Numbered from the stretch's first letter, positions 20,679 to 29,984 are shown. The stretch is 64,000 nt of DNA from Cryobacterium tepidiphilum (GCF_003716325.1 NZ_RDSR01000006.1:81272-145271), one strand, 5' to 3'. The notes: generated from the letters alone by a model not told the origin. A program made the numbers and translations.

Positions 20679-21098
20679 TCAGTAGACGGGGTAGCTCGGG
20701 TAGGCGTATCCGGGCGTCCAGTACGGCACGAAGCCGTAGTAGCCGTAGACGCTGCCGTAGTAGTCGGCGTCGTCCGGCACGTCGATGAGCTCGGGGTCGT
20801 AGCCCGGCGCGCCGGCGACGTGCTCGCGCGTCTGGTCGATGTGCACCGCGTCATCGGTGATGCGCGTGATGGCGTCGACGGGAATGAACGTCTTGTCCTT
20901 GCCGATGCCGAGGAAACCGCCCGAGGCGACGACGAGGAAACGCACCTTATTCTCGCTGGGGTCGAGGAGGAGGTCGTCGACCTTCCCGATGTCCTCGCCC
21001 GCGCTGTCTTTCATGGTGCGGCCGCGGATGTCTTCACTCGCGTGCGCGATGGCCTCGTCGCTGTCGCTGAGCTTGATGAGCTTGCTGGTGTCTGCCAT
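20679..21098 (-). CDS. PRC-barrel domain protein
   Basis: A 139-residue protein. The PRC-barrel core spans about residues 18-95 (DIRGRTMKDSAGEDIGKVDDLLLD, read as separate segments around GKVDDLLLD and FIPVDAI). The C-terminal 30 residues are very rich in Tyr and Gly/Pro. PRC-barrel proteins of this kind are common stress-associated proteins in actinobacteria. The start has GGAGGT upstream. It is convergent with the aldo/keto reductase gene, with a gap of seven bases. Confidence 0.85.
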   Translation of the reverse strand: MADTSKLIKLSDSDEAIAHASEDIRGRTMKDSAGEDIGKVDDLLLDPSENKVRFLVVASGGFLGIGKDKTFIPVDAITRITDDAVHIDQTREHVAGAPGYDPELIDVPDDADYYGSVYGYYGFVPYWTPGYAYPSYPVY

Positions 21099-21243
21099 GT
21101 CTTCGTACCTCCGGTGACGGATCGTTTCTCACATTTCGACTGTCATTCGACGCTATACCCGGCCTCTGCGGGCGTGGTCGGGGATGGAGGACCTTGCCAG
21201 CTGGCGCGGCGCGCGTGTCAGCGGGCCCGATGAGTGGGCCCGA

Positions 21244-21759
21244 TCAGCGGGCCCGCTGGGCGATCCCCCGCACGAACGCGGCCTGCCCGGCGTGCTGCAG
21301 GTCGTCGGTGATGACGCTCACGAGGCGCACGCCGAGGGTCACGGGCGGGTCCCAGGAGGTGTCGACGACGCGTTCGAGGTCCTCGTCGCCGAGCGTCGCC
21401 AGGTACGCGACCGTGCTCGCGCAGACTGCGTCGTGGTAGCCGATGAGGTCGGCGGCGGAGACGCCGCGCACCTCGCCGACCTGCGACGACGAGTGGCCGT
21501 ACCCCGTGGCATCCGCGTCGAAGGCCAGGCCGAAGCGCTCGGCCCACCCGGCCGACGCCCACAGCTGCTCGGTGCCCGCGACATCCGCAATGTGGTCGTC
21601 TTGCACGCGGGTGAGGTGCCAGACCAGCCAGGCGATGGAGTTCGCAGCCGGATCCGGGCGGAACGTCAGGGCGTTCTCGTCGAGCCCGTCGACGGCCCGG
21701 CGCACGGCGCCCTGGATTCGCTGGAAGGCATCGGTGAGCAGGTCGGTGGCAGCAGTCAT
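21244..21759 (-). CDS. DinB-family (DUF664) protein, probable mycothiol-dependent enzyme
   Basis: A 171-residue four-helix protein. The metal-binding His positions of the DinB superfamily are seen in WLVWHLTRVQDDH near residues 45-57 and in DDLQHAGQAAFVRG near the C-terminus. Members in actinobacteria include mycothiol S-transferases and mycothiol-dependent isomerases, and the window encodes mycothiol synthase. The ATG overlaps the TGA of the upstream gene (ATGA). Confidence 0.83.
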   Translation of the reverse strand: MTAATDLLTDAFQRIQGAVRRAVDGLDENALTFRPDPAANSIAWLVWHLTRVQDDHIADVAGTEQLWASAGWAERFGLAFDADATGYGHSSSQVGEVRGVSAADLIGYHDAVCASTVAYLATLGDEDLERVVDTSWDPPVTLGVRLVSVITDDLQHAGQAAFVRGIAQRAR

Positions 21760-22259
21760 TCCTCCACTCTTGCCCCAGCGGGCCGGGAGCGCCAGCGTGG
21801 ACTGAGGATGTGGGCGACGGCGCTGACCAGCATGACCGCCTCACCCACGATCGCCATGGTTCCAAGCGCGTCGGCCCAGTGGCCGATGTCGTCGTCGATC
21901 TGGGGCAGGCCCACGGTGCGGCTCAGCACGTAGGCCGCCAGCGCGAGGGCCGAGACGACCAGCGTCGACACCCACACGGCGCGGGAATCGGCGGTGAGCA
22001 GCAGGATCGCGAGCAGGAAGCCCGCGACGGTGACCAGGGCGAACAGCACGCCGACATACGGAGCCTCGCTGAAATGGTCCTCGATCACGGGGATGTGGGC
22101 GACGGCTTCGGTGATCGCGCCCGCTGCGGCCACAAGCCGCCAGGCGGAATGCGCGGGCCGTCCGGCAAGCGGCCAGGTCAGAACGGATGCGATCGCCGGT
22201 TCGTCCGCCGCCCGCCCGGTCTTGACGTGGTTGCCGGCACGTGTCTGCGTCTGGGTCAT
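21756..22259 (-). CDS. Four-helix membrane protein
   Basis: A 167-residue protein with four predicted membrane segments from about residue 38 to 155. The N-terminal 35 residues are polar. I do not recognise the family. It is the first gene of a two-gene unit with the DinB-like gene, coupled by ATGA. The frame is open far upstream, but ATG 22259 is preferred because upstream sequence belongs to the divergent gene region. Confidence 0.7.
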   Translation of the reverse strand: MTQTQTRAGNHVKTGRAADEPAIASVLTWPLAGRPAHSAWRLVAAAGAITEAVAHIPVIEDHFSEAPYVGVLFALVTVAGFLLAILLLTADSRAVWVSTLVVSALALAAYVLSRTVGLPQIDDDIGHWADALGTMAIVGEAVMLVSAVAHILSPRWRSRPAGARVEE

Positions 22260-22469
22260 GGTCTCGTGCTCCGGGTTCGCTCTGGACCGGCCAGGGATCC
22301 GGTCTGAGAGTAGTTCGGAGCCGCCTGCCGACTGGTTTGGCGACGGCGGCCAGAAGCCCGGGCTCGCCGACCGACGTGCCGTCCCGGAATACCCGGGACG
22401 GGGCCCACGTTGGAGCGAGGGCGCCGGTCGCCCGCGACCCGGCCGCGAAATCCCAACGGAAGGCACCTT

Positions 22470-23543
22470 TTGAACCTGTTCACGCCCGTCACCCTCGGAG
22501 ACCTCCAGCTCGCCAACCGCGTCGTCATGGCGCCGCTGACCCGGCTGCGCGCCGACGCATCCGGTGTTCCCGGCGACCTCATTGTGGAGCACTACGCGCA
22601 GCGGGCGAGCATCGGCATGATCGTGACCGAGGGCACCTACCCCAGCGCCGAGTCGCGGGCGTACCCCGGCCAGCCCGGGATCGCGACGAAGGCGCAGGCC
22701 GACGGGTGGCAGCGCGTGACGGACGCCGTGCACGCCAAGGGCGGCCTCATCGTCATGCAGCTGATGCACGGCGGGCGCGTCTCGCACACCGAGATCACGG
22801 GAACCGACCGCATCGTCGCACCCAGCGCGATCGCCATCAACGGCGAGGCGCACACCCCGAACGGCAAGGCGCCGTTCCCGGTGCCGCACGCCCTGACATC
22901 CGCCGAACTCGCCGACGTGCGCGACGAGTTCGTGGCCGCAGCGAAGCGCGCCGTGGCCGCCGGGCTCGACGGCGTGGAGGTGCACGGGGCCAACGGCTAC
23001 CTGCTGCACGAGTTCCTGTCGCCGGTCTCGAACCAGCGCGACGACGAGTACGGCGGATCGCCCGAGAACCGCGCCCGGTTCGTGATCGAGGTGACAACGG
23101 CGATCGCGGATGCTGTGGGCGCGGGCCGCGTCGGCATCCGTCTGTCGCCCATGCACAACATCCAGGACGTGCTGGAGCTCGACCGGGGCGACGTCACCGC
23201 GACTTACGACGCGCTCATCGACGGCATCGCTCCGCTCGGCCTCGCGTACCTCAGCGTGCTGCACAGCGAGCCGGCCGGTGAGCTCGTGCAGGACATCCGC
23301 TCGCGCTTCGACGGCAAGATCATCGTCAACAGCGGTTTCGGCCAGGTGACCACGCGGGAGGAGGCCCTCGCGCTCGTCGAAGACGCGCACGCCGACGCCG
23401 TGGCGGTGGGCCGGCTCGCCATCGCCAATCCCGACCTGGTGGAGCGCTGGCAGGAGCAGCACCCGGAGAACGAGCCGAACGCGGCGACGTTCTACGGCTC
23501 CGGACCCGAGGGCTACGTCGATTACCCCCGCCTGAGCGCATAA
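22470..23543 (+). CDS. Old-yellow-enzyme-type alkene reductase (NemA/YqjM family)
   Basis: A 357-residue FMN-dependent TIM-barrel protein. Motifs are VVMAPLTRLRA near the start, QLMHGGRVSH, HGANGYLLHEF and the phosphate-binding VAVGRLAIANPDLV. Old yellow enzymes reduce activated double bonds, nitro-esters or N-ethylmaleimide using NAD(P)H. The start is taken as TTG at 22470 because GGAAGG lies six bases upstream and the protein then begins MNLFTPVTLGDL, the usual family start. Confidence 0.93.
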   Translation: MNLFTPVTLGDLQLANRVVMAPLTRLRADASGVPGDLIVEHYAQRASIGMIVTEGTYPSAESRAYPGQPGIATKAQADGWQRVTDAVHAKGGLIVMQLMHGGRVSHTEITGTDRIVAPSAIAINGEAHTPNGKAPFPVPHALTSAELADVRDEFVAAAKRAVAAGLDGVEVHGANGYLLHEFLSPVSNQRDDEYGGSPENRARFVIEVTTAIADAVGAGRVGIRLSPMHNIQDVLELDRGDVTATYDALIDGIAPLGLAYLSVLHSEPAGELVQDIRSRFDGKIIVNSGFGQVTTREEALALVEDAHADAVAVGRLAIANPDLVERWQEQHPENEPNAATFYGSGPEGYVDYPRLSA

Positions 23544-23625
23544 CCGCCGCGGTTCCTGCCGCAGGGCTGCCTTCCGCCCGGCTTTGCGGGTAGACCGGGT
23601 AGTGACGTCGATGGTGGGAGTGCAC

Positions 23626-24600
23626 ATGTCCAGAAAGAACCGAGTCGTCGTGATCACCGGGGCCTCCAGCGGCATCGGTCGCGCGACGGCGCTGCATTTC
23701 GCCGCCGACGGCGACTGCGTGGTGCTGGCCAGCCGTCGCCGCGACGCCCTCGAGGAGGTCGCCGGCCAGTGTGAGGAGCTCGGCGTCCCCGCCCTGGTCG
23801 TGCCCACGGACGTCACCGACGCGGACGCCGTCGACGCGCTGGCGGCCGCCGCCGTCGCGCGGTTCGGCCGCATCGACGTGTGGGTGAACGCGGCGGGCGT
23901 CTCGGTCTTCGCCGAGTTCGTGCAGGTGCCGCTCGACGACTTCCGGCGGGTGATCGACGTCAACCTGATGGGCTACGTGTACGGCTCGCGGGCGGCGCTC
24001 ATCCACATGGGGCTGCAGGGGAGGGGCGTGCTGGTGAACGTCGCGTCCGTGCTCGGTGAGGTGCCGCAGCCGTACACCGCGGCCTATGGAATGTCGAAGG
24101 CCGCCGTGCGCGCTCTCGGCGTCACGCTGCGCTCCGAACTCCAGCTGCGGGGCCTGAAGCACGTGCACGTCTCCACCGTGCTGCCGGCCACCATCGACAC
24201 CCCGTTCTTCCGGCACGCGGCGAACTACACGGGCCGCAAGGTGCTCGCCATGCCGCCGGTGTACGGGCCGGGCAAGGTGGCGCGCACGATCGTCGGCCTG
24301 GCGAAGGATCCGCGGGACGAGGTGGCGGTCGGGGCGTTCAGCAAGGCGACCGTGCGTGAGCATCGCCGGCACCCGGCATCCGTCGAATGGGAATTGGCGG
24401 CCCTCACCGACAAGGCCCAGCTCTCGCCGCACACGCCGGCGCCTGACACGAGCGGTAACCTGTATGCGCCGCCCGACGACGTCGCCACGATCACCGGCGG
24501 CTGGGCGGGCACGCAACGGATGCGCCTACGCACCCTGCTGGGCTGGGCGCTGCTCGGCGGGGGTGCGGTGGCCGTCTGGAAGGCCGCTCGGCGCCGCTGA
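23626..24600 (+). CDS. Short-chain dehydrogenase/reductase with C-terminal membrane anchor
   Basis: A 324-residue classical SDR. The cofactor motif is TGASSGIG (residues 12-19), with NAAG, and the catalytic Tyr-Lys is in YGMSKAAV. After the catalytic domain (to about residue 250) come a 45-residue linker and a C-terminal hydrophobic helix (LLGWALLGGGAVAVW) with a basic end, suggesting membrane association. ATG 23626 follows GTGGGAG. The stop is directly followed by the ZTP riboswitch of glyA. Confidence 0.9.
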   Translation: MSRKNRVVVITGASSGIGRATALHFAADGDCVVLASRRRDALEEVAGQCEELGVPALVVPTDVTDADAVDALAAAAVARFGRIDVWVNAAGVSVFAEFVQVPLDDFRRVIDVNLMGYVYGSRAALIHMGLQGRGVLVNVASVLGEVPQPYTAAYGMSKAAVRALGVTLRSELQLRGLKHVHVSTVLPATIDTPFFRHAANYTGRKVLAMPPVYGPGKVARTIVGLAKDPRDEVAVGAFSKATVREHRRHPASVEWELAALTDKAQLSPHTPAPDTSGNLYAPPDDVATITGGWAGTQRMRLRTLLGWALLGGGAVAVWKAARRR

Positions 24601-24610
24601 TAAGCTGGAC

Positions 24611-24692
24611 CGGTCGCGACTGGCGTAGTTCGTAGATGGGTCACCATCGGGGAGCGACCGACACGGTTGGTGGCCGCGCGCCTGGGCCACTC
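24611..24692 (+). ncRNA. ZTP (pfl) riboswitch controlling glyA-folD
   Basis: The leader contains the two invariant blocks of the pfl/ZTP motif in the right order: CGCGACTGGCG (24615-24625) and CGGGGAGCGACC, then a distal hairpin with CGCGCGCCTGGGCC (24675-24688). The first helix can form between GGTCGC (24612-24617) and GCGACC (24654-24659), with GATGG/CCATC as the inner hairpin and GTGGCC/GGGCCAC as the last one. ZTP riboswitches sense the folate-deficiency signal ZMP/ZTP and usually turn on glyA, folD or purH. A -10-like TAAGCT (24601-24606) would start transcription at the aptamer. Confidence 0.88.
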
Positions 24693-24722
24693 CACTACCT
24701 GATCATGTTTGAGGAGACGCCC

Positions 24723-26006
24723 GTGTCCACGCAACAGACTTCCACGTTCAATGAGCCCCTTGAGGTCGTCGACCCCGAGATCGCCGCCGTTCTCGAGCAG
24801 GAGCTCGGCCGCCAGCGCGACTACCTGGAGATGATCGCGAGCGAGAACTTCGTTCCGCGCGCGGTGCTGCAGTCCCAGGGCTCGGTGCTCACCAATAAGT
24901 ACGCCGAGGGGTATCCCGGTCGTCGGTATTACGGCGGATGCGAGTTCGTCGACATCGCCGAGCAGCTCGCGATCGACCGCGCCAAGAGCCTCTTCGGCGC
25001 CGCATACGCCAACGTGCAGCCGCACTCGGGTGCCTCCGCGAACGCCGCGGTGCTCTCCGCGCTCGCGACGCCCGGCGACACCATCCTCGGTCTCGAGCTC
25101 GCCCACGGCGGGCACCTCACGCACGGCATGAAGCTGAACTTCTCCGGCAAGCTGTACAACCCGGTCACCTACGGCGTCGACCCGGAGAGCTTCCTGGTCG
25201 ACATGAACGTGGTGCGCGAGAAGGCCCGCGAGCACAAGCCGACCGTCATCATCGCCGGCTGGTCGGCCTACCCGCGCCAGCTCGACTTCGCCGCGTTCCG
25301 GGAGATCGCCGACGAGGTGGGCGCCAAGCTCTGGGTGGACATGGCGCACTTCGCCGGGCTCGTCGCCGCCGGCCTGCACCCGTCGCCGGTGCCGTACGCC
25401 GACGTCGTGTCGAGCACCGTGCACAAGACCCTCGCCGGCCCGCGCTCGGGCTTCATCCTCTCCCGCGACATGGAGCTGGCGAAGAAGCTGAACTCCAACG
25501 TATTCCCGGGGCAGCAGGGCGGCCCGCTCATGCACGTGATCGCCGCGAAGGCCACCGCGTTCAAGCTGGCGGCGACGGAGGAATTCAAGGACCGCCAGGA
25601 GCGCACGGTGCGCGGCGCCAGCATCCTCGCGTCGCGCCTGACCGCCGAGGACTCCAAGGCCGGCGGCGTCGACGTGCTCACCGGCGGCACCGATGTGCAC
25701 CTCGTGCTCGCCGACCTCCGTCACTCGGACATCAACGGCCAGCAGGCTGAAGACCTGCTGCACGACGTGGGCATCACCGTGAACCGCAATGCCGTCCCGT
25801 TCGACCCGCGTCCGCCCATGGTGACCTCGGGCCTGCGCATCGGTACCCCGGCGCTCGCCACGCGCGGCTTCGGCGACGCCGAGTTCACCGAGGTGTCCGA
25901 CGTCATCGCCGAGGCGCTGAAGCCCGGCGCCGACACCGCGGCGCTTCGCACCCGGGTGAAGGCCCTCACCGACGCGTTCCCGCTGTACCCGGGCCTCGTG
26001 CAGTGA
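24723..26006 (+). CDS. glyA: Serine hydroxymethyltransferase
   Basis: Interconverts serine + THF with glycine + methylene-THF. At 427 residues the length is typical. The PLP lysine motif is [13 protein letters not shown]. The GTG start at 24723 is chosen because GAGGAG lies six bases upstream; the ATG at 24705 lies upstream of that site. It is preceded by the ZTP riboswitch and overlaps folD by four bases, giving a folate one-carbon operon. Confidence 0.97.
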   Translation: MSTQQTSTFNEPLEVVDPEIAAVLEQELGRQRDYLEMIASENFVPRAVLQSQGSVLTNKYAEGYPGRRYYGGCEFVDIAEQLAIDRAKSLFGAAYANVQPHSGASANAAVLSALATPGDTILGLELAHGGHLTHGMKLNFSGKLYNPVTYGVDPESFLVDMNVVREKAREHKPTVIIAGWSAYPRQLDFAAFREIADEVGAKLWVDMAHFAGLVAAGLHPSPVPYADVVSSTVHKTLAGPRSGFILSRDMELAKKLNSNVFPGQQGGPLMHVIAAKATAFKLAATEEFKDRQERTVRGASILASRLTAEDSKAGGVDVLTGGTDVHLVLADLRHSDINGQQAEDLLHDVGITVNRNAVPFDPRPPMVTSGLRIGTPALATRGFGDAEFTEVSDVIAEALKPGADTAALRTRVKALTDAFPLYPGLVQ

Positions 26007-26887
26007 CCGCCGTCACTCTCGACGGCGTGGCCACGGCATCCGCTGTGAAGGCGGAACTCGCCGGCCGTATCGGCGCGCTCAAGGCGAAGGGCATCACGCC
26101 CGGACTCGGCACCCTGCTCGTCGGCGACGACCCCGGCTCGCGCTCGTATGTCGCGGGCAAGCACCGCGACTGCGCCGAGGTCGGCATCGAGTCGATCCGC
26201 GTCGACCTGCCGGCGACAGCGACCCCGGCCGACGTGCGCGCCGCGATCGCCGAGCTGAACGACAGCCCGGAGGTCACCGGCTACATCGTGCAGTTGCCGC
26301 TGCCCGGCGGGCACGACGAGAACGCCATGCTCGAGCTCATCGACCCGGCGAAGGACGCCGACGGCCTGCACCCCACCAACCTGGGGCGCCTGGTGCTCGG
26401 CATCGAGGGCGAGCTGCACTCGCCGCTGCCCTGCACGCCTGCCGGCATCGTCGAGCTGCTGCAGCGCTACGACGTTCCGATCGCCGGGCGGCACGTGACC
26501 GTGATCGGCCGCGGCCTCACTGTGGGACGCCCGCTCGGCCTGCTCTTCACCCGCAAGGGCCTCGACGCCACCGTCACGCTCACGCACTCCCGCACGCTCG
26601 ACCTCCCCGACGAGGTGCGCCGCGCGGACATCGTCGTGGCGGCCGTGGGCGTGCCGCACCTGGTGCTGCCGGAGTGGATCAAGCCCGGTGCGGCCGTGCT
26701 CGACGTGGGCATCACCCGCGTGGAGGACCTCGCGACCGGCAAGGGGAAGCTCACCGGCGACGTGCACCCGGATGTCGCATCCGTCGCCGGGTTCCTGTCG
26801 CCGAACCCGAAGGGCGTCGGCCCGATGACCCGCGCCATGCTGCTGGCCAACGTGGTGAAGGCCGCGGAGCGGAACGCGGCGGCGTAG
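26003..26887 (+). CDS. folD: Methylene-THF dehydrogenase / methenyl-THF cyclohydrolase
   Basis: A 294-residue bifunctional enzyme giving 10-formyl-THF from methylene-THF. The catalytic Tyr-Lys pair is in [21 protein letters not shown] and the NADP site [13 protein letters not shown] are conserved, and [13 protein letters not shown] ends the fold. The GTG start overlaps the glyA stop (GTGA). It feeds purH and purN seen at the left edge. Confidence 0.96.
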   Translation: MTAVTLDGVATASAVKAELAGRIGALKAKGITPGLGTLLVGDDPGSRSYVAGKHRDCAEVGIESIRVDLPATATPADVRAAIAELNDSPEVTGYIVQLPLPGGHDENAMLELIDPAKDADGLHPTNLGRLVLGIEGELHSPLPCTPAGIVELLQRYDVPIAGRHVTVIGRGLTVGRPLGLLFTRKGLDATVTLTHSRTLDLPDEVRRADIVVAAVGVPHLVLPEWIKPGAAVLDVGITRVEDLATGKGKLTGDVHPDVASVAGFLSPNPKGVGPMTRAMLLANVVKAAERNAAA

Positions 26888-26900
26888 TCGCGCGCCCTCC

Positions 26901-26974
26901 CGCCGAGACTGACCTGTCCGGTCGAGGTGGCCAGGTGCCCCTGTGCGTCTCGACCGGATCTGTCCGTCTCGGCG
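26901..26974. repeat. 74-bp palindromic element between convergent genes
   Basis: The outer arms CGCCGAGAC/GTCTCGGCG and inner arms CCGGTCGAG/CTCGACCGG are both perfect 9-mers, separated by unpaired 7-8 bases. It lies between the folD stop and the stop of the leftward carbonic anhydrase gene. It may terminate in both directions but has no T-run. Confidence 0.7.
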
Positions 26975-26996
26975 ACGTAGTCAGGCCTGTGAGTGG

Positions 26997-27521
26997 TCAG
27001 GCCTGCGGGTCGAGCGCGAGGCGGTGGGCGGCGGCGTGGCCCAGGTAATTCTGGGCGTTGCGACGGATGCCGGCCACCTCGTCATCCGTTAGCTCGCGTC
27101 TGACCTTGCCCGGCACGCCCGCCACGAGTGAGCCGGGTGGCACGACGGTGCCCTCGAGCACCACGGCGCCGGCGGCGACGAGCGAGCCCGCGCCGATGAC
27201 CGCCCCGTTCAGCACCGTCGCCGACATGCCGATGAGCACGTCGTCCTCGACGGTGCAGCCGTGCAGCACGGCGCCGTGCCCTGCCGAGACGCCCCGGCCC
27301 ACCGTGAGGGGGAAGCCGCGGTCGACGTGGCACGAGACGTTGTCCTGCAGGTTCGAGCCGGGGCCGATGTGGATCGGCTCGTGCTCGGCGCGGAGCACCG
27401 CGTTGTACCAGACGCTTGCGTCGTCGCCGAGGGTCACATCGCCCACGAGGATCGCGCCCGGCGCCACGAACGCGCTCTCGGCGACGCTCGGGGTCGGGAC
27501 GTCCGGCAGCGTGATGATCAT
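26997..27521 (-). CDS. Gamma carbonic anhydrase family protein
   Basis: A 174-residue left-handed beta-helix protein with hexapeptide repeats. The metal-ligand His residues are seen in SCHVDRG and GHGAVLHG. It belongs with the YrdA/PaaY group. True carbonic anhydrase activity is not certain, as many members are uncharacterised. The start is seven bases after a TAGGCT -10 box (27529-27534, complementary strand), so it is probably leaderless. Confidence 0.9.
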   Translation of the reverse strand: MIITLPDVPTPSVAESAFVAPGAILVGDVTLGDDASVWYNAVLRAEHEPIHIGPGSNLQDNVSCHVDRGFPLTVGRGVSAGHGAVLHGCTVEDDVLIGMSATVLNGAVIGAGSLVAAGAVVLEGTVVPPGSLVAGVPGKVRRELTDDEVAGIRRNAQNYLGHAAAHRLALDPQA

Positions 27522-27531
27522 GCGGTCGAGC

Positions 27532-28812
27532 CTACTTCTCCCGGCGGGCGCCGTCCGCGGCGTGCACCACGAAGAGCTCCGGCGCGCGGAAGCCGCGCTC
27601 GGCGAAGGCGGTGAGCACCGCGTTCGTCACGGCCGGTATCTGCGCGTGGGGCGTGAGGGCGATGGCCGACCCGCCGAACCCGCCACCTGTCATCCGTGCG
27701 CCGATCGCACCCCCGGCACGCGCCGCATCGACCGCCACGTCGAGCTCGGGAACCGAGATCTCGAAGTCGTCGCGCATCGACACGTGCGAGGCGTCGAGCA
27801 GGGGACCGATGGCGCGCGGCCCGCCCTCGCGAAGCGTGTGCACGGTGTCGAGCACCCGCTGGTCCTCCGTGACGACGTGCCGCACCCGGCGGAAGGTCTC
27901 CTCGTCGAGCAGCTCGGCGGCCCGCGGTAGGTCGTCGACGCTCACGTCGCGCAGCAACTCCACGCCGAGGGCCGCAGCCCCGGCCTCGCAGGAGCGCCGC
28001 CGGTCGCCGTAGCCGCCCGTGGCGTGGGCGTGGTCGACCTTCGTGTCGATGATGAGCAGCTCGAGCCCGGCCTCGTCGAAGCCGAGCGGCACGACCTCCG
28101 AGGCGAGGTCGCGGCAGTCGAGGAACACGGCCGCGTCGCGCTCGCCGAGGAGCGACGCGGACTGGTCCATGATGCCGGTGGGCGCCCCCACCACCCGGTT
28201 CTCGGCCAGCTGCCCCACGCGGGCAAGTGTGCGCCGGTCGAACCCCAGTTCCCAGCAGTCGTTGAGGGCGACGCCGACGGCGCTCTCGATCGCAGCGGAT
28301 GACGACAGCCCGGCTCCCACCGGGACATCCGATTCGATGTAGGCCTCGAAGCCTCGCCCGCTCCCCGTCGCTAACTCCGGAAACTCGGCCGTCTGGCCGT
28401 CCAACGCGCCCACCGGTTCGCGGCCTGGGGCACTGGGCCCGTCCGCTTTTCCGGAGTTAGCGACAGGGGGCGTGCCGAGGTCGGCCCCGAACTGCCCGAG
28501 CGCCCACGCCACACCGAGCGGATACGCCGACCAGCCGTGCAGGTTCTCGGGAATCAGCTCGTCGAGGGAGATTTCGACGGCCTCCTTGGCGAACGAGCTG
28601 GCGACGCGCACGATCCGGTCGTCGCGCAGCCGCAGGGCGACGACCGTGCGGCGGTCGATCGCGAACGGCAGCACGAACCCGCCGTTGTAGTCGGTGTGTT
28701 CGCCGATCAGGTTGACCCGGCCGGGCGCCGACCAGATGCCGTCGGGCTCCTGGTTGAACCGGCTGCGGAACCCGGCGGCGGCGGCCTCGAGGAGCTCGGT
28801 CGGTGCGGTCAT
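27532..28812 (-). CDS. galK: Galactokinase with an in-frame palindromic-element insertion
   Basis: Phosphorylates galactose at C1, first step of the Leloir pathway. A GHMP kinase with the signature GRVNLIGEHTDYNGGF (residues 31-46), the ATP motif PVGAGLSSSAA (164-174) and the late GGGFGGSAIAL motif. At 426 residues it is about 35 longer than usual. The excess is residues 117-149, which are encoded exactly by a family A palindromic element (28367-28464). Codons there (TTA, AAA, GGA, CCA) are unlike the rest of the gene. No frameshift is seen and all kinase motifs remain, so it may still work. The ATG overlaps the galT stop. Confidence 0.95.
   Translation of the reverse strand: MTAPTELLEAAAAGFRSRFNQEPDGIWSAPGRVNLIGEHTDYNGGFVLPFAIDRRTVVALRLRDDRIVRVASSFAKEAVEISLDELIPENLHGWSAYPLGVAWALGQFGADLGTPPVANSGKADGPSAPGREPVGALDGQTAEFPELATGSGRGFEAYIESDVPVGAGLSSSAAIESAVGVALNDCWELGFDRRTLARVGQLAENRVVGAPTGIMDQSASLLGERDAAVFLDCRDLASEVVPLGFDEAGLELLIIDTKVDHAHATGGYGDRRRSCEAGAAALGVELLRDVSVDDLPRAAELLDEETFRRVRHVVTEDQRVLDTVHTLREGGPRAIGPLLDASHVSMRDDFEISVPELDVAVDAARAGGAIGARMTGGGFGGSAIALTPHAQIPAVTNAVLTAFAERGFRAPELFVVHAADGARREK
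28367..28464. repeat. Palindrome-ended element, family A, copy 3, inside galK
   Basis: Perfect 14-bp inverted ends GTCGCTAACTCCGG (28367-28380) and CCGGAGTTAGCGAC (28451-28464), total 98 bp. The same ends bound copies 1 and 2 near 8.6 kb. It is read through in the galK frame as VANSGKAD ... FPELAT. The interior differs from the other copies. Confidence 0.85.
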
Positions 28813-29963
28813 GCGTCGTCCTTTCCTGCGGCACGCTCCACGGCGTCCCGGATGCTTGCGGCCGCCTGCTCCGGCGTCACGTCGCCGATCCAGGCGCCCA
28901 TCGCGGCTTCCGACCCGGCCAGGTACTTCAGCTTGTTCTCGGCCCGGCGCGGGCTAGTCAGCTGCAGCATCAGGCGGATGTCGCCCTGATGCACCGCGAC
29001 GGGCGCCTGGTGCCAGGCGGCGATGTAGGGCGTCGGCGTCTCATAGACCTCGTCGATGCCGCGCAGCAGCCGCCGGTACAGCACCGCGAGCTCGTCGCGC
29101 TCCTCGAGCGTGGTCCCGGCGAAATCGGCGACCTGCCGGTGCGGCAGCATGTGCACCTCGATCGGCCAGCGCGCCGCGAACGGCACGAAGGCGCTCCAAT
29201 GCTCGCCGCGCAGGATCATCCGCTCGCCGTCTTGCTCGCTCGCCAGGATGTCCGGGAACAGGCCCGGGCCGTACTCCTCGACCGACGCGATCAGGCGCTG
29301 CGTGCGGGGCGTGATGTACGGGTACGAATAGATCTGGCCGTGCGGATGCCGCAGGGTCACCCCGATCGCCTCGCCGCGGTTCTCGAACGGGAACACCTGC
29401 TGGATGCCGGGCATGCGCGAGAGTTCATACGTGCGCTCGGCCCAGGCCTCGATCACCGTGCGGGCGCGGGTGACCGAGAGGCTGGCGAACGAGCCTTCGT
29501 GCTCCGGGCTGAAGCACACCACTTCGCAGCGCCCGATGGACCGCCGGGTGCGGCCGATGCCGATCTCGGCGAGGTCGTCGAGGCCGCGCGGTGCGTTCTC
29601 GTCCTCGAGCAGCGGACCGAACGACGGGGACTTATTCTCGAAGACGGCCACGTCGTAGTTGTCGGGGATCTCGGAGGGGTTCTCGGGCGTTGCGGGCGCC
29701 AGCGGGTCGAGGTGCGCCGGCGGCAGGAAGGCGCGGTTCTGCCGGGCGGAGGCGATGGAAACCCATTCCCCGGTCAGCGGGTCCTGACGCATGGTCGCGG
29801 TGACCGGGCGCGGGTCGAGCTCGCGCAGGTCGGGCGCGCGGTGCGGCGACAGCCGGGTGTCCGGGTCGTCGAAGTAGATCAGCTCCCGGCCGTCGGCGAG
29901 GCTCTGGCGCTGCCTGGCGATTCTCGGGTCGGCGATGAAGCCGGAGGATGTGGTGTCCGTCAC
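28809..29963 (-). CDS. galT: Galactose-1-phosphate uridylyltransferase
   Basis: Exchanges UMP between UDP-glucose and galactose-1-phosphate. A 384-residue HIT-superfamily enzyme. The active-site HPHGQIYSYPYI is present, as is the second HIT domain HQAPVAVH. The GTG start at 29963 is chosen because a TATTCT -10 box (29970-29975, complementary strand) lies exactly six bases upstream, giving a leaderless mRNA. The stop overlaps galK by ATGA. Confidence 0.94.
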   Translation of the reverse strand: MTDTTSSGFIADPRIARQRQSLADGRELIYFDDPDTRLSPHRAPDLRELDPRPVTATMRQDPLTGEWVSIASARQNRAFLPPAHLDPLAPATPENPSEIPDNYDVAVFENKSPSFGPLLEDENAPRGLDDLAEIGIGRTRRSIGRCEVVCFSPEHEGSFASLSVTRARTVIEAWAERTYELSRMPGIQQVFPFENRGEAIGVTLRHPHGQIYSYPYITPRTQRLIASVEEYGPGLFPDILASEQDGERMILRGEHWSAFVPFAARWPIEVHMLPHRQVADFAGTTLEERDELAVLYRRLLRGIDEVYETPTPYIAAWHQAPVAVHQGDIRLMLQLTSPRRAENKLKYLAGSEAAMGAWIGDVTPEQAAASIRDAVERAAGKDDA

Positions 29964-29984
29964 ATCGCCAGAATATCCCCTTTG

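Noticed and set aside
27532..28812. galK as a pseudogene broken by the inserted element
   Set aside because: The frame is open throughout, all three GHMP kinase motifs remain and overlaps with galT are intact.
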